A stretch of DNA of 64,000 bases from contig DAIDAC010000006.1 in assembly GCA_027310825.1 (NCBI GenBank), positions 36,172 through 100,171 of the forward strand. The letters run 5' to 3'. This document shows positions 1-8,408 of this stretch, one piece after another. The translations under genes and the position numbers were made by a program. The stretch comes from Candidatus Micrarchaeaceae archaeon. GTDB taxonomy: Archaea; Micrarchaeota; Micrarchaeia; Micrarchaeales; Micrarchaeaceae. The notes below the pieces were generated by a model that saw nothing but the letters and a program-made list of their open reading frames with translations, had not been told where the DNA came from and made no database searches. Positions within the stretch are counted from its first letter, which is position 1. The number at the start of each line of letters is the position of its first letter.

Positions 1-318
1 AATAACGACATCACTGTGAGCGACCCAGGCGGCAACATAGCTGCGAACATAATGGTTGACGGAACAAACTGGATATTATCACCTGACACGGCAAACTTCC
101 TTGCTGGTAACACATTATGGGATGCCACCTCTGACAGCACCTACACCGGCAACGCGCTTCAGCTAGAGCCAGGCCTGGTGGACACAAATATAAGGATTGC
201 AGCTCCGACACAGGCAAACCCGACCACAAGCAACAACATCTACTTCGGTCTTGGCATACCCGCAGGACAGACAGCAGGCGCATATTCCCAGAACATAGTA
301 CTGGAAAATACTTGCTAA
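1..318 (+). CDS. C-terminal part of a secreted or surface protein (5' end outside window)
   Basis: The frame is open from base 1, so the gene starts upstream of the window; the internal GTG at 16 is probably not the true start. The visible 105 residues are rich in N, T, G and A with few charges, as in an extracellular beta-rich domain. The last residues, GAYSQNIVLENTC, resemble the closing strand of small beta-sandwich surface domains. The next gene follows after 16 bases on the same strand and also encodes a surface protein, so the two may be co-transcribed. No named family is recognised. Confidence 0.6.
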   Translation, partial: NNDITVSDPGGNIAANIMVDGTNWILSPDTANFLAGNTLWDATSDSTYTGNALQLEPGLVDTNIRIAAPTQANPTTSNNIYFGLGIPAGQTAGAYSQNIVLENTC

Positions 319-334
319 AGCAATGGTATAAAAC

Positions 335-1105
335 ATGGCGACGAACCTTCCGAGGAGGGAAGTGTTAAGCAAAGCATTAGCTGTGCTTCTCCTCTTCACA
401 ATTGTAGTCGGCACCACATCTGCACAGCTCGGCGAGCGGGCAGGAGTGCTTGGCTTTGACGTTCCAGTCAACGGAAGCCAAACCCTCCAATGGTACCTAT
501 TCAACAGCGGCAATGCATCCATAGGGTTTTACACATACACGCCGACGTTGAAACAGTATGACAATCAGACTACGCCAACTGTAGTCCTAAGCCCATCCAA
601 CGGCGTAATACCTGCAAGCAGCGAGCAGATAATCAACGTAACCGTTTTCATGCCTAAGGGCAACCAACCGAATTACGGCAGCTGGTCTGGAATACTTCAA
701 GTAATAGAGACGTCTGGAAACAGTTCGCAGCAAGGAGGCAGTGCAGTGATACAGGCAGGGCTTGCAAAGATCATGGACGTTAACGCGGCTCCTTCGACCA
801 CTACAACAAGCACAACCACAACTGTGCAGCCGACCATATCGCAATCCGGCTCGTCCGGCGGTCAGGCAAACATCCCTCTATCGCAGACTGACATGATAAT
901 AATCGGAATCGTCATTGTAGTGATAATCGTAGCCGTTTTCGCAAACGGCAAGAAGAAGGCAAAGCCAAAGAGGAAGCAGGCGAAGTCCTCGAGAAGAGGC
1001 GCAAGAAGGGCGAGAGCCCGCGGAAGGTCACGCGCTGCAAGCACTACAAGAAGGACATCTGCAAGGCGCGCTTCAAAACCAAAGAAGCGCAGAAGGCGCC
1101 GATAG
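335..1105 (+). CDS. Membrane protein with ectodomain and a very basic cytoplasmic tail
   Basis: The 256-residue protein has a signal-like hydrophobic segment at about residues 12-31, a beta-rich ectodomain with several N-x-S/T sites to about residue 150, a Thr-rich stalk at about 154-164 and a hydrophobic helix at about 183-203. The final 51 residues contain about 28 Lys/Arg and no acidic residue, ending in five Arg. If the positive-inside rule holds, the tail is cytoplasmic and looks like a histone-H1 or protamine-like nucleic acid-binding tail. The role is unknown; tethering DNA or ribosomes to the membrane is inference. It is convergent with ftsZ. Confidence 0.75.
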   Translation: MATNLPRREVLSKALAVLLLFTIVVGTTSAQLGERAGVLGFDVPVNGSQTLQWYLFNSGNASIGFYTYTPTLKQYDNQTTPTVVLSPSNGVIPASSEQIINVTVFMPKGNQPNYGSWSGILQVIETSGNSSQQGGSAVIQAGLAKIMDVNAAPSTTTTSTTTTVQPTISQSGSSGGQANIPLSQTDMIIIGIVIVVIIVAVFANGKKKAKPKRKQAKSSRRGARRARARGRSRAASTTRRTSARRASKPKKRRRRR

Positions 1106-1120
1106 TTTCCACTATCAATC

Positions 1121-1136
1121 TTTTTTATTCCTTTTT
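1121..1136 (+). terminator. T-rich terminator between convergent genes
   Basis: Two T runs of 6 and 5 follow the stop codon of the basic-tail membrane protein. Archaeal transcription commonly terminates at U-rich tracts without a hairpin, so this is a reasonable terminator for the plus-strand gene. Confidence 0.5.
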
Positions 1137-1154
1137 AATCACAAAAACTAGTCG

Positions 1155-2198
1155 TCAGACTTGTCCAAGTCCGAACTCTCCGGAATTTGCAGTCTGCGCG
1201 CTTCCGCCAAGGATCGACGCACTAGTTATTCCAGTGAACACTGCGATGACAGACACCTTTCCGTTGAATGAAGGATCTATCCTTGCGCCCCAGATTACGT
1301 TCGCCTCTGGAGCAGTCCTCTCTGTTATCCGTCGCCCTATCTCGTTTGCCTCGCCGAGCGTCAGGTCGTCGCCGCCGGTTATGTGCAGCAGCACCGACTT
1401 CGCCCCTTCGTAGTCGACGTCTAACAGCTTGTTCCTGAATGTATCGTTGACAACGTCTTCAACCTTGTTTGTACCCTTTCCTTCTCCTATGCTTATGAAC
1501 GCAAGCCCTCCAGTGTTCATGATCGTTTTGACGTCTGCGAAGTCAAGGTTGATCAGGCTTGGGGTGTTGATTGCTTCTGTTATTCCGCGGACTGCCCTTC
1601 CGGCTACTTCGTCAGCCACCTTGAACGCCTGCTCTACAGCAAGGTTCGGATAAAGATCGACCAGCCTCTGGTTGTCGATAACAATAAGCGTGTCTACGTT
1701 CTTTCGAAGCTCTTCTATTCCGGTCTGCGCTTTCTCAAGTCGCACCCTCTCCAGCTTGAATGGGAATGTAACAACTGCAATGGTTATTGCTCCCTGGGCC
1801 TTTGCTACGTTCGCAACAATAGGCGCAGAACCTGTTCCTGTGCCTCCTCCCATTCCCGCTGTTATGAAAACCATGTTGTAGTCGCGGATTGCGTCCTCGA
1901 TGTCAGTCTTTGAATACATCGCAGCCTTGGCTCCTATCTCTGGAAACCCTCCCGCTCCGAGCCCTCTTGTCAGCGCCCCTCCGATTAGAATGCGCCTTAT
2001 GCTCGAGTCCATCATCTTCAGATGGTTTGCGTCGGTGTTGACTGCCACAAGCGTAGCTCCACGGACATTCATCCTTGCAAGCCTCTGTATTGTGTTGCTG
2101 CCTCCGCCTCCGCAGCCGACAACAGCTATCTTTGTCTGAAACAAATCGTAGTCTATCTGCTGCTGGTTTAATGCTGTTGTAAGAATGTCATTGTCCAT
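1155..2198 (-). CDS. ftsZ: Cell division GTPase FtsZ
   Basis: This is a tubulin-family GTPase that polymerises into the division ring. The 347-residue protein has the N-terminal glycine loop GCGGGGSNT at residues 28-36 and the tubulin signature GGGTGTG at 117-123, followed by the usual T6/T7 region. The length fits archaeal FtsZ with a short C-terminal tail. The start at 2198 is supported by a TTTAAA box about 33-39 bases upstream, leaving a very short leader. It is divergent from a ParA/CpaE-like ATPase, a plausible partner in division or polar positioning. Whether this is the FtsZ1 or FtsZ2 type cannot be decided by eye. Confidence 0.95.
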   Translation of the reverse strand: MDNDILTTALNQQQIDYDLFQTKIAVVGCGGGGSNTIQRLARMNVRGATLVAVNTDANHLKMMDSSIRRILIGGALTRGLGAGGFPEIGAKAAMYSKTDIEDAIRDYNMVFITAGMGGGTGTGSAPIVANVAKAQGAITIAVVTFPFKLERVRLEKAQTGIEELRKNVDTLIVIDNQRLVDLYPNLAVEQAFKVADEVAGRAVRGITEAINTPSLINLDFADVKTIMNTGGLAFISIGEGKGTNKVEDVVNDTFRNKLLDVDYEGAKSVLLHITGGDDLTLGEANEIGRRITERTAPEANVIWGARIDPSFNGKVSVIAVFTGITSASILGGSAQTANSGEFGLGQV

Positions 2199-2230
2199 CC
2201 GACCGCCGTAGCTTATATTCGATAAACGCC

Positions 2231-2237
2231 TTTAAAT
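2231..2237 (-). promoter_or_regulatory. TATA box of ftsZ
   Basis: An ATTTAAA element on the minus strand lies 33-39 bases before the ftsZ ATG, placing the expected transcription start about 10 bases before the start codon. Confidence 0.55.
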
Positions 2238-2339
2238 GCTTTGCCTCTATTTTATCAGAACTGTACATTCCTGCTGTTCTGCCGGACAAGGACGCGCCAT
2301 TCGCAAAAGCGATATTCTGGCTCTCTCAATACGCACCTC

Positions 2340-2346
2340 TTTAAAT
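2340..2346 (+). promoter_or_regulatory. TATA box of the ParA/CpaE-like gene
   Basis: TTTAAAT lies only 5 bases before the first possible ATG (2351) but 29 bases before the ATG at 2375. Since transcription starts about 25 bases after the box, the downstream ATG is favoured as the start. Confidence 0.5.
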
Positions 2347-2374
2347 TCCTATGTCTACTATTTTAACTGAAGCA

Positions 2375-3112
2375 ATGCCAAAGAACACCGGAATAACGTA
2401 TGGGATAAGGGTTTCTGCTCAAAAAGGCGGGGTAGGGACAACAACAATCGCAATAAACCTAGCGGCTGCGCTCGGCCTTATGGGCAAGAAAGTCCTACTT
2501 TTGGATTTAAACCCTTTCAAACCAAGCGTAGCGTCATATATGGGGCTTCCGAACTCAAAAGTCGGCTTTTTCGACGTCTTGTTCGACGGCGCTGAGCTTA
2601 AAGATGCAGTAGTGGAGCATTCGCCAACAGGTATTGATGTTGTCGCGTCATCAAAGCCACTGGAATGGACAAGGGTCCTCGGCGGATTGGTCGGAAAGAA
2701 GACAGACTTTGAGCGAATAGTCCCAGAAATAACTGCCCTGGGCCACGATTTTGTAATTACTGACGCTCCCATAGGCTATATCAACGAAGACATGGTCAAG
2801 AACTTCAACGAGGGATTGGTTGTTCTATCGCCAGAGCTCTCCGCCTTCGACGTCACCCCAAAGCTCGTCGCACAGTATGCAAAGCTTGGCGTGAGCTATC
2901 ATGTAGTCGTCAATGACATAGGCAGCGAAAAAGCCAGCGTAGACGTAAAAAAGATAGAAGAAGAATTCGGCAACAAGGTGGTTGCAGAGCTTCCTCATGA
3001 CAATGTTGTCAAGAAAAGCATAGATCTCCACATACCGGCAGTGCTGGTCGACAACAAATCAAACTTCTCAAAGAAGATCACAGAGCTTGCAGAATACTAC
3101 GCTGACAAATAG
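2375..3112 (+). CDS. ParA/MinD-superfamily ATPase, CpaE/TadZ-like
   Basis: The product is a deviant-Walker P-loop ATPase of about 245 residues. Counted from the ATG at 2375, the loop reads KGGVGTTT (residues 17-24). The signature Lys at the start of the motif is present, but the usual second Lys of GKT is Thr, as in CpaE/TadZ pilus-positioning relatives. LLLDLN follows as the second conserved strand. It sits divergent from ftsZ and near many pilin-like genes, so a role in positioning division or a pilus machine is plausible. An upstream ATG at 2351 is less likely because of the TATA box position. Confidence 0.8.
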   Translation: MPKNTGITYGIRVSAQKGGVGTTTIAINLAAALGLMGKKVLLLDLNPFKPSVASYMGLPNSKVGFFDVLFDGAELKDAVVEHSPTGIDVVASSKPLEWTRVLGGLVGKKTDFERIVPEITALGHDFVITDAPIGYINEDMVKNFNEGLVVLSPELSAFDVTPKLVAQYAKLGVSYHVVVNDIGSEKASVDVKKIEEEFGNKVVAELPHDNVVKKSIDLHIPAVLVDNKSNFSKKITELAEYYADK

Positions 3113-3656
3113 TGGTAACGTGAAGATACTTTGCATGGGCGCAAGCCTAAGAAAGGAATCATACAGCATGGCGCTGGCAAAGGCCGCGTCGAAGCTGGTT
3201 CCGAAGGGCGTCGAGTTCGAGATCGCAGACCTTTCTGAGATACCTATTCTTAATACCGACAAGGCGAATCCCCTTCCAAAGCCTGTGGCGCTCCTGAAAA
3301 AGCAGATAGCCAGCGCAGACGCGATACTTTTTTCCACACCAGAATACAACTACTCCGTTCCAGGTTTCCTGAAGAACGCGATAGACTGGGCAAGCCTAGC
3401 TCCGAACAATGCTTTCGACGACAAGCCGGCAGCGATAATGAGCTCATCCGACGGGCCATGGGGAGGCAGCAGAGCAGCGTACCATCTTCGTCAGGTTCTG
3501 GTCTCAGTCAACACGCACACGATAAAGCTCCAGGCTATGGTCGCGAAGACTCCGGAAAAGATAAAGAACGGAATTCTTGTTGATGAGGAGACGAAAAAGC
3601 AGATAAAGAACGTTCTTGAGCAGCTTGTCGACTGGGCTGAGCGAATAAACCGCTAA
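3087..3656 (+). CDS. NADPH-dependent FMN reductase
   Basis: This is a flavodoxin-fold FMN reductase of the azoreductase/chromate reductase type. The phosphate-binding turn GASLRKESYSMALA follows the first strand, and the family block PEYNYSVPGFLKNAIDW lies in the middle, followed by the GGSRAA region. The length, about 180-189 residues, fits the family. The annotated ATG overlaps the preceding ATPase gene by 26 bases; the GTG at 3120, just after that stop codon, gives a protein beginning right at the first strand and is the likelier start. Substrate is unknown; quinone or metal reduction are typical family activities. Confidence 0.88.
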   Translation: MQNTTLTNSGNVKILCMGASLRKESYSMALAKAASKLVPKGVEFEIADLSEIPILNTDKANPLPKPVALLKKQIASADAILFSTPEYNYSVPGFLKNAIDWASLAPNNAFDDKPAAIMSSSDGPWGGSRAAYHLRQVLVSVNTHTIKLQAMVAKTPEKIKNGILVDEETKKQIKNVLEQLVDWAERINR

Positions 3657-3736
3657 TCCGCAACCCTTTTATAGCCTTTTGTATAAAGATATTTTACATT
3701 CTGCTTCTACAGAACAGAATAACCAACGGTCAGATT

Positions 3737-4273
3737 ATGGCAAGATTGCGTCCAGGAAGAACGTGCAGGACACCAAACTCACAGGCGTGGGCCAGGTATT
3801 CGCTCAGAAAGCCTAGGAAGAACTACATAAGAGCTCTTCCCCACACGAGCATACAGGTGTTCAACAGCGGCAAGGACAGCGACGCATTCGATGCAAAGAT
3901 AACGCTCAATCCAGAACAGAGGGTTCAGTTGAGGTCTAACGCTCTCGAAGCTGCAAGACTGGTAGCAGTGAAGCATCTCGAGAACAACATACCTGGATTC
4001 TACTACGTAAAGCTTCTTGTGTTCCCACACAATGTGATAAGAGAGCACAAGATGGCAGCAGGCGCAGGAGCAGACAGAGTATCCAGAGGAATGAGCCTTG
4101 CTTTCGGGCGTCCTGTTTCAGTCGCGGCAAGAATCAACATGGACCAGCCTATCTTCATGATAAAGGTGGCAAAGGCAAACAAGCCGCTTGCGGTCGAAGC
4201 CCTCGAGAGGGCATCTGCAAAGCTGTCCGGAACATACAAGGTAAGGGTTACCATAGCAGAAAAGGTTGCTTAA
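3737..4273 (+). CDS. rpl10e: Large-subunit ribosomal protein uL16 (L10e)
   Basis: The 178-residue protein matches archaeal L10e, which binds 23S rRNA near the peptidyl-transferase centre and tRNA elbow. Recognisable blocks are the N-terminal MARLRPGRTCR, the central KLLVFPHNVIREHKMAAGAGADR and GMSLAFGRPVSVAARI. A TATA-like element (GTATAAAGAT, around 3680-3689) lies upstream. Length is typical. It is followed by dph2 after a 43-base gap. Confidence 0.96.
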   Translation: MARLRPGRTCRTPNSQAWARYSLRKPRKNYIRALPHTSIQVFNSGKDSDAFDAKITLNPEQRVQLRSNALEAARLVAVKHLENNIPGFYYVKLLVFPHNVIREHKMAAGAGADRVSRGMSLAFGRPVSVAARINMDQPIFMIKVAKANKPLAVEALERASAKLSGTYKVRVTIAEKVA

Positions 4274-4316
4274 CTTACTTACTCACTCATTTTCGTTCAA
4301 GTTTCAAAGTGTAATC

Positions 4317-5240
4317 ATGCGAATACTTCTGCAGTTTCCAGAGGGGCTGAAGCAAAAGGCGCTGGAACACGCCAAGAACCTAGAGAAAGAGGGCCACGAG
4401 GTCTTCATATCAGCTTCGCCTACATTCGGAGCATGCGATCTTGCCATCGACGAGGCGAAGAACATAAAGGCCGACAAGCTTATCCACTATGGCCACGCAG
4501 AGTTCCACAAAGTCGACTTCAACGTAGAATACGTTCCTTATTTCATAGACGCTCCGACCACTCTTCTTCCAGAGGCGCTCGAAACGCTAAAGGAGTACAA
4601 AACAATATCGATTGTCACCACTATACAGCACATCCACCAGCTTGACCATGTAAGAAAGTTCTTCGAGAGCAATGGCAAAAAGGTTGTGATAGGGAAGCCG
4701 TATGGTTTTGCAAAGCAGCCAGGGCAGATTCTGGGCTGCGACATAGGAAGCGCAGCAAACATAGACAACATTGTCGATGCGCATGTCTACTTCGGCGGCG
4801 GGATGTTCCACCCGCTCGGCGCTCTTCTCAACACAAAGAAGCCCTTCTTCGTTATCGAGCCGTTTGAGAACAAGGTCGCGAGGATTGACGGCTTCAGAGA
4901 GACTTACAGAAAGAGGAGCAAAGGCAAAATCCTGGGCGCGCTCAAGGCGAAGAACATAGGCATACTCGTCAGCACAAAGAACGGCCAGCACAACATGAAC
5001 CTCGCCAAGATAATCAAGCAAAAGGCGGAAGGATCTGGGCTGAATGCCGAGATACTGGTCGCAAACACATTCGATTTCATGGCGCTGAACAACATGATGG
5101 AGTTCGACGCGTTCGTCAACACAGCATGCCCTAGAATAGGAGTTGATGACACAGACAGGACAAGGGTTCCTCTCCTCAGCGCAAACGAGCTCATGGAAGT
5201 CCTGAAGATGAAGGCTGAGCTGCTGGCAATGCAGAAGTAA
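4317..5240 (+). CDS. dph2: Diphthamide biosynthesis enzyme Dph2
   Basis: Dph2 transfers the 3-amino-3-carboxypropyl group of S-adenosylmethionine to the conserved histidine of elongation factor 2, using a [4Fe-4S] cluster. The 308-residue protein keeps three widely spaced cysteines for the cluster, in the contexts FGACDLA, ILGCDIG and NTACPRIGVDD. The ATG at 4317 gives the normal N-terminus MRILLQFPEG; an in-frame start at 4266 would overlap the uL16 gene and add an unrelated leader. Its target, aEF2, is not in the window. Confidence 0.94.
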   Translation: MRILLQFPEGLKQKALEHAKNLEKEGHEVFISASPTFGACDLAIDEAKNIKADKLIHYGHAEFHKVDFNVEYVPYFIDAPTTLLPEALETLKEYKTISIVTTIQHIHQLDHVRKFFESNGKKVVIGKPYGFAKQPGQILGCDIGSAANIDNIVDAHVYFGGGMFHPLGALLNTKKPFFVIEPFENKVARIDGFRETYRKRSKGKILGALKAKNIGILVSTKNGQHNMNLAKIIKQKAEGSGLNAEILVANTFDFMALNNMMEFDAFVNTACPRIGVDDTDRTRVPLLSANELMEVLKMKAELLAMQK

Positions 5241-5303
5241 AGCAGCTTCTGTTTTCAAAATCCTCGCCACAAGTCTTATAAACGCCCTTACCTTAGGTAA
5301 AGT

Positions 5304-6197
5304 ATGTTTGGCGACAGGCTACACGCACAGTCCGCAATGGAATATCTCATGACCTATGGCTGGGCCATACTAATCATAGCAGTCGTCCTTGCGTTACTGT
5401 TCCAACTCGGCATCTTTTCTGGAGGGAACTTCGCACCAAGAGCACAGGCAGGAGCATGTCAGGTGCAGCAGACTTCTGCCGGAGCATCGTTGGTAGGAGA
5501 GTGCCAAGGCCAGCTTCCTAAATTCGTACTCACATTTACGACAAATAGGGGCACAAACAACCTGATCGCTTTCACAAAATCTTACAACCTCCAATCAGGT
5601 TTTACTGTAACTACATGGTACTACTCGATTCCAGATGCGAACTGCGGGAACCCTGTCGGCACAATATTTGCAGGAACTACGCAATATGGTACTGGCACAG
5701 CACCACAATTCGGTTTGGGGACAACGACAAGCGGTTACATGTACTCCGTTGTTTATAACGGGGTAGCCGCTGCAGACCCTGGAGTCAGTGCAGCCACTTT
5801 GCAAAACACGTGGGACTTCGCAGCAATGACATACAACGACAACACGGTCACAACATATTTCGATGGCTCAAGTGCAAGCTCGTCGTTCAATTATAACTAC
5901 CAGCTTCCTACAATAACATACGCAGGAATAGGGTACCGCCCGGGCCAGGTGTACTGCGACTACTACGGCAGCGTGTCAAATGTGCAGCTGTATAACACCA
6001 GCCTGACAGCAGCAGAGGTCAACGCGCTGTACCTGGAGGGCATAGGCGGCGCGCCTGTCCGTCCTCAGAACCTCGTCGGCTGGTGGCCTCTCAACGGAGA
6101 TCTTAACGACTACTCCGGAAACAACAACGCCGGCAGTCTTGTATCCGGAACCTTTACCTACACCAGCGCATGGAGCACGAACTATACGGCTCCGTGA
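5304..6197 (+). CDS. LamG-type pilin-like surface protein, class III signal peptide
   Basis: The 297-residue protein begins with a short basic leader and the class III signal QSAMEYLMTYGWAILII, cleaved in archaea by a prepilin peptidase before the hydrophobic assembly helix. A constant segment with two Cys (GACQVQ, VGECQGQLP) follows, then a variable core of concanavalin/LamG character, then a constant end containing VQLYNTSL, LYLEGIGGAPVRP and GWWPLNG. A TATA element around 5276-5283 and AGGT just before the ATG support the start. It is one of five related genes here; an adhesin or pilus tip role is inferred. Confidence 0.85.
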   Translation: MFGDRLHAQSAMEYLMTYGWAILIIAVVLALLFQLGIFSGGNFAPRAQAGACQVQQTSAGASLVGECQGQLPKFVLTFTTNRGTNNLIAFTKSYNLQSGFTVTTWYYSIPDANCGNPVGTIFAGTTQYGTGTAPQFGLGTTTSGYMYSVVYNGVAAADPGVSAATLQNTWDFAAMTYNDNTVTTYFDGSSASSSFNYNYQLPTITYAGIGYRPGQVYCDYYGSVSNVQLYNTSLTAAEVNALYLEGIGGAPVRPQNLVGWWPLNGDLNDYSGNNNAGSLVSGTFTYTSAWSTNYTAP

Positions 6198-6264
6198 GAA
6201 TAATGGCATCACTTAGTCCAGATCCTAACTAGTTCAGACTGCAGTCAAGGCTACGCTAAGCATC

Positions 6265-6304
6265 AGAAAATAAAAAAAAGAAGAAAAATAAAAATAAAAG
6301 AAAG
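6265..6304 (-). terminator. T-rich terminator of the short pilin gene
   Basis: Read on the minus strand this is a long run of T-rich sequence directly after the stop of the gene at 6317-6934. It lies between two convergent pilin genes and fits a U-tract archaeal terminator. Confidence 0.5.
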
Positions 6305-6316
6305 GTAGTACTTTAC

Positions 6317-6934
6317 TTATACTACCTTCGTTGTTATTGTTGCTATCTTTATGGTCAGGTATGGGTTTGTGCCAGATGGTGCTCCGCTTCCTGTTGTGTA
6401 GTTGAGCCATAGGTATCCAGAGAACGATGTTCCGACTGGTGACGCAGCCGCTGTAAGCGCTGTTGCAGTCGATGTCCAGCATGGAAGCCCTAGCGCATTT
6501 GTAGGTATCGTTATCGTCTGCCCGCTTACTAGTTGCGTTGCAGAATTTGCGCCGATGGCAATTACACCTGTAGACAATACATTACCGAATCCATTGCCGT
6601 TCACGTTAGCAGTAGCAGTGCCGGATGTCGACGGAAGTCCACCGGACGTTGTCGTCGCAGCGCATGCCATCTGTATGTTATATACAGTCGAACCTGTGTT
6701 CTGTCCAAGCGTGAGACCAAGTGTATCGTATGTACCTTGTGGCGATAGCGTAGCTGTCTGGCATGAATAACCAGGCGAAGCAACACAAGAGTTGCCAAGC
6801 AGGTTGCCGCCGCTGAAGACTCCAAGGGAGAACAGTGCTGCTAGCACTACGGCTATTATCAGGATAGCCCATCCATAAGTCATCAGGTATTCCATAGCGC
6901 TCTGCGCTTTGAAGCCCGTGTTTTTTCCGAACAT
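6317..6934 (-). CDS. Pilin-like protein with class III signal peptide, no LamG domain
   Basis: The product (205 residues from the ATG at 6934) has leader MFGKNTGFKA, the signal QSAMEYLMTYGWAILII and an assembly helix, then a small beta-rich domain with Cys residues (NSCVASPGYSC, MACAAT) ending in TIKIATITTKVV. It lacks the constant C-terminal LamG segment of its neighbours and looks like a major-pilin type subunit. AGGTGA lies 5 bases before the ATG and a TATA box (ATTTATATAG on the minus strand) lies near 6973-6982. A longer reading from 6964 would begin upstream of the ribosome-binding site. Confidence 0.85.
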   Translation of the reverse strand: MFGKNTGFKAQSAMEYLMTYGWAILIIAVVLAALFSLGVFSGGNLLGNSCVASPGYSCQTATLSPQGTYDTLGLTLGQNTGSTVYNIQMACAATTTSGGLPSTSGTATANVNGNGFGNVLSTGVIAIGANSATQLVSGQTITIPTNALGLPCWTSTATALTAAASPVGTSFSGYLWLNYTTGSGAPSGTNPYLTIKIATITTKVV

Positions 6935-7058
6935 ATTTTCACCTAAATGTTGATAGAGATACAAAAGTTAACTATATAAATGTATCATCGTGGCGCTTAG
7001 AGCACATGGTTCCAAATACGGCACGCTTCGTAGCAAATTCTACGTGCGATACTATCAC

Positions 7059-7068
7059 GCTTAAATAC
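7059..7068 (+). promoter_or_regulatory. TATA box of glutamate dehydrogenase
   Basis: GCTTAAATAC lies about 50 bases before the gdhA start, which predicts a leader of about 25 bases. A GGTGA Shine-Dalgarno stands 4 bases before the ATG at 7115. The region also contains CGTAG/CTACG arms at about 7028-7043. Confidence 0.5.
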
Positions 7069-7114
7069 TTATCCAGTTTAGCGATTAGAGAATCAATCTG
7101 ATTATGGTGAAAGC

Positions 7115-8386
7115 ATGGCAGAAGAACTCAATCCTTTCAAGATAGCACAGGAGCAGCTGGACAAAGCAGCTTCGATCATGAAGCTGGACAGGCAGGCCCT
7201 GGCTATACTGAGAGAGCCAAGGAGAACGCTGATAGTGAACCTTCCAGTGCGGATGGACAACGGAACAGTTCGAACATTCACGGGCTTCCGTGTCCAGTAC
7301 AACGACGCAAGGGGGCCGGCGAAAGGCGGCATTCGATTCCATCCAGAGGAAACGCTCGACACAGTGAAGGCGCTGTCTGCATGGATGACGTGGAAGTGCT
7401 CGCTCGCAGACATTCCATTCGGAGGGGGAAAGGGCGGAATCATCTGCGATCCCAAGAAGCTCAGCCAATCCGAGACGGAACGGCTTTCGAGGGCCTACAT
7501 AAGGGCGATAGCGGAGTTCATAGGGCCAGACAAAGACATTCCTGCTCCTGACGTCTACACGACTCCTCAGATCATGGCATGGATGATGGACGAATACAGC
7601 ACAATCAAGGGCTCGAACCAGTTCGCAACCATAACGGGAAAGCCTGTCGAAGTATGGGGATCGAAGGGAAGGATGGATTCAACTGCGAAGGGAGGCATGT
7701 TCGTAATGAGGGAGGCTGCGAAGGCGATGAAGATAAACCTAAAGACTGCCCATATCGCAGTCCAGGGTTTCGGAAACGCAGGAATGTACGCGTACACGCT
7801 TTCGAAGAGCATGTTCGGGTCAAAGGTAGTTGCAATAAGCGACTCGCAGGGTGGAATTTACGATCCAGATGGGCTTGACCTCGAAAAGCTCGAGGACGCG
7901 AAGAAGAGAACAGGCTCTGTACAGGGATACAGGAGCAAGAATGCAAAGAAGGTCACAAATGACGAACTTCTCGAGCTGAATGTCGACATACTTATACCAG
8001 CGGCAATCGAGAACCAGATCAGGAAGGACAACGCAGACAGGATAAAGGCGAAACTGGTCCTTGAGCTTGCCAACGGCCCTGTCACTCCAGATGCAACAAG
8101 CGTGCTTTTCGAGAAGGGAATAGTGGATCTTCCTGACTTCCTTGTCAACTCCGGCGGAGTCATCGGAAGCTACTTCGAATGGGTGCAGAACATCAACCAG
8201 TACTACTGGCCGACAGACAGGTTCTACGCAGAGCTGGACAAGATAATATCAAAGTCATTCTCGGACACAATGGCTATGCAGAAGTCCTACAAGGACAAGG
8301 GCGTGAAGATAAGCCCAAGGAACGCGGCCTATATAATAGCTGTCGACAGAGTTGCAAAGGCGATGAAGGCGCGCGGCTGGTACTGA
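7115..8386 (+). CDS. gdhA: Glutamate dehydrogenase
   Basis: This enzyme interconverts glutamate and 2-oxoglutarate plus ammonium with NAD(P). The 423-residue length is typical of the hexameric archaeal form. The catalytic region is clear: [14 protein letters not shown] near residue 67 and PFGGGKGG with its Lys at 106. The Rossmann dinucleotide loop GFGNAG is at 218-223, and [11 protein letters not shown] is near the C-terminus. Coenzyme preference cannot be safely assigned. It links carbon and nitrogen metabolism and stands alone between two minus-strand pilin genes. Confidence 0.96.
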   Translation: MAEELNPFKIAQEQLDKAASIMKLDRQALAILREPRRTLIVNLPVRMDNGTVRTFTGFRVQYNDARGPAKGGIRFHPEETLDTVKALSAWMTWKCSLADIPFGGGKGGIICDPKKLSQSETERLSRAYIRAIAEFIGPDKDIPAPDVYTTPQIMAWMMDEYSTIKGSNQFATITGKPVEVWGSKGRMDSTAKGGMFVMREAAKAMKINLKTAHIAVQGFGNAGMYAYTLSKSMFGSKVVAISDSQGGIYDPDGLDLEKLEDAKKRTGSVQGYRSKNAKKVTNDELLELNVDILIPAAIENQIRKDNADRIKAKLVLELANGPVTPDATSVLFEKGIVDLPDFLVNSGGVIGSYFEWVQNINQYYWPTDRFYAELDKIISKSFSDTMAMQKSYKDKGVKISPRNAAYIIAVDRVAKAMKARGWY

Positions 8387-8408
8387 AACTGAAAAGTTTT
8401 TCCAAACA

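Noticed and set aside
4587..5270. Antisense frame of 227 codons over dph2
   Set aside because: Dph2 is certain on the plus strand; the antisense frame arises from codon bias and has no plausible domain.
7022..7047. Nested inverted repeats CGTAG/CTACG upstream of gdhA
   Set aside because: Arms are short and imperfect when extended, and they lie upstream of the TATA box; not enough to claim an operator.
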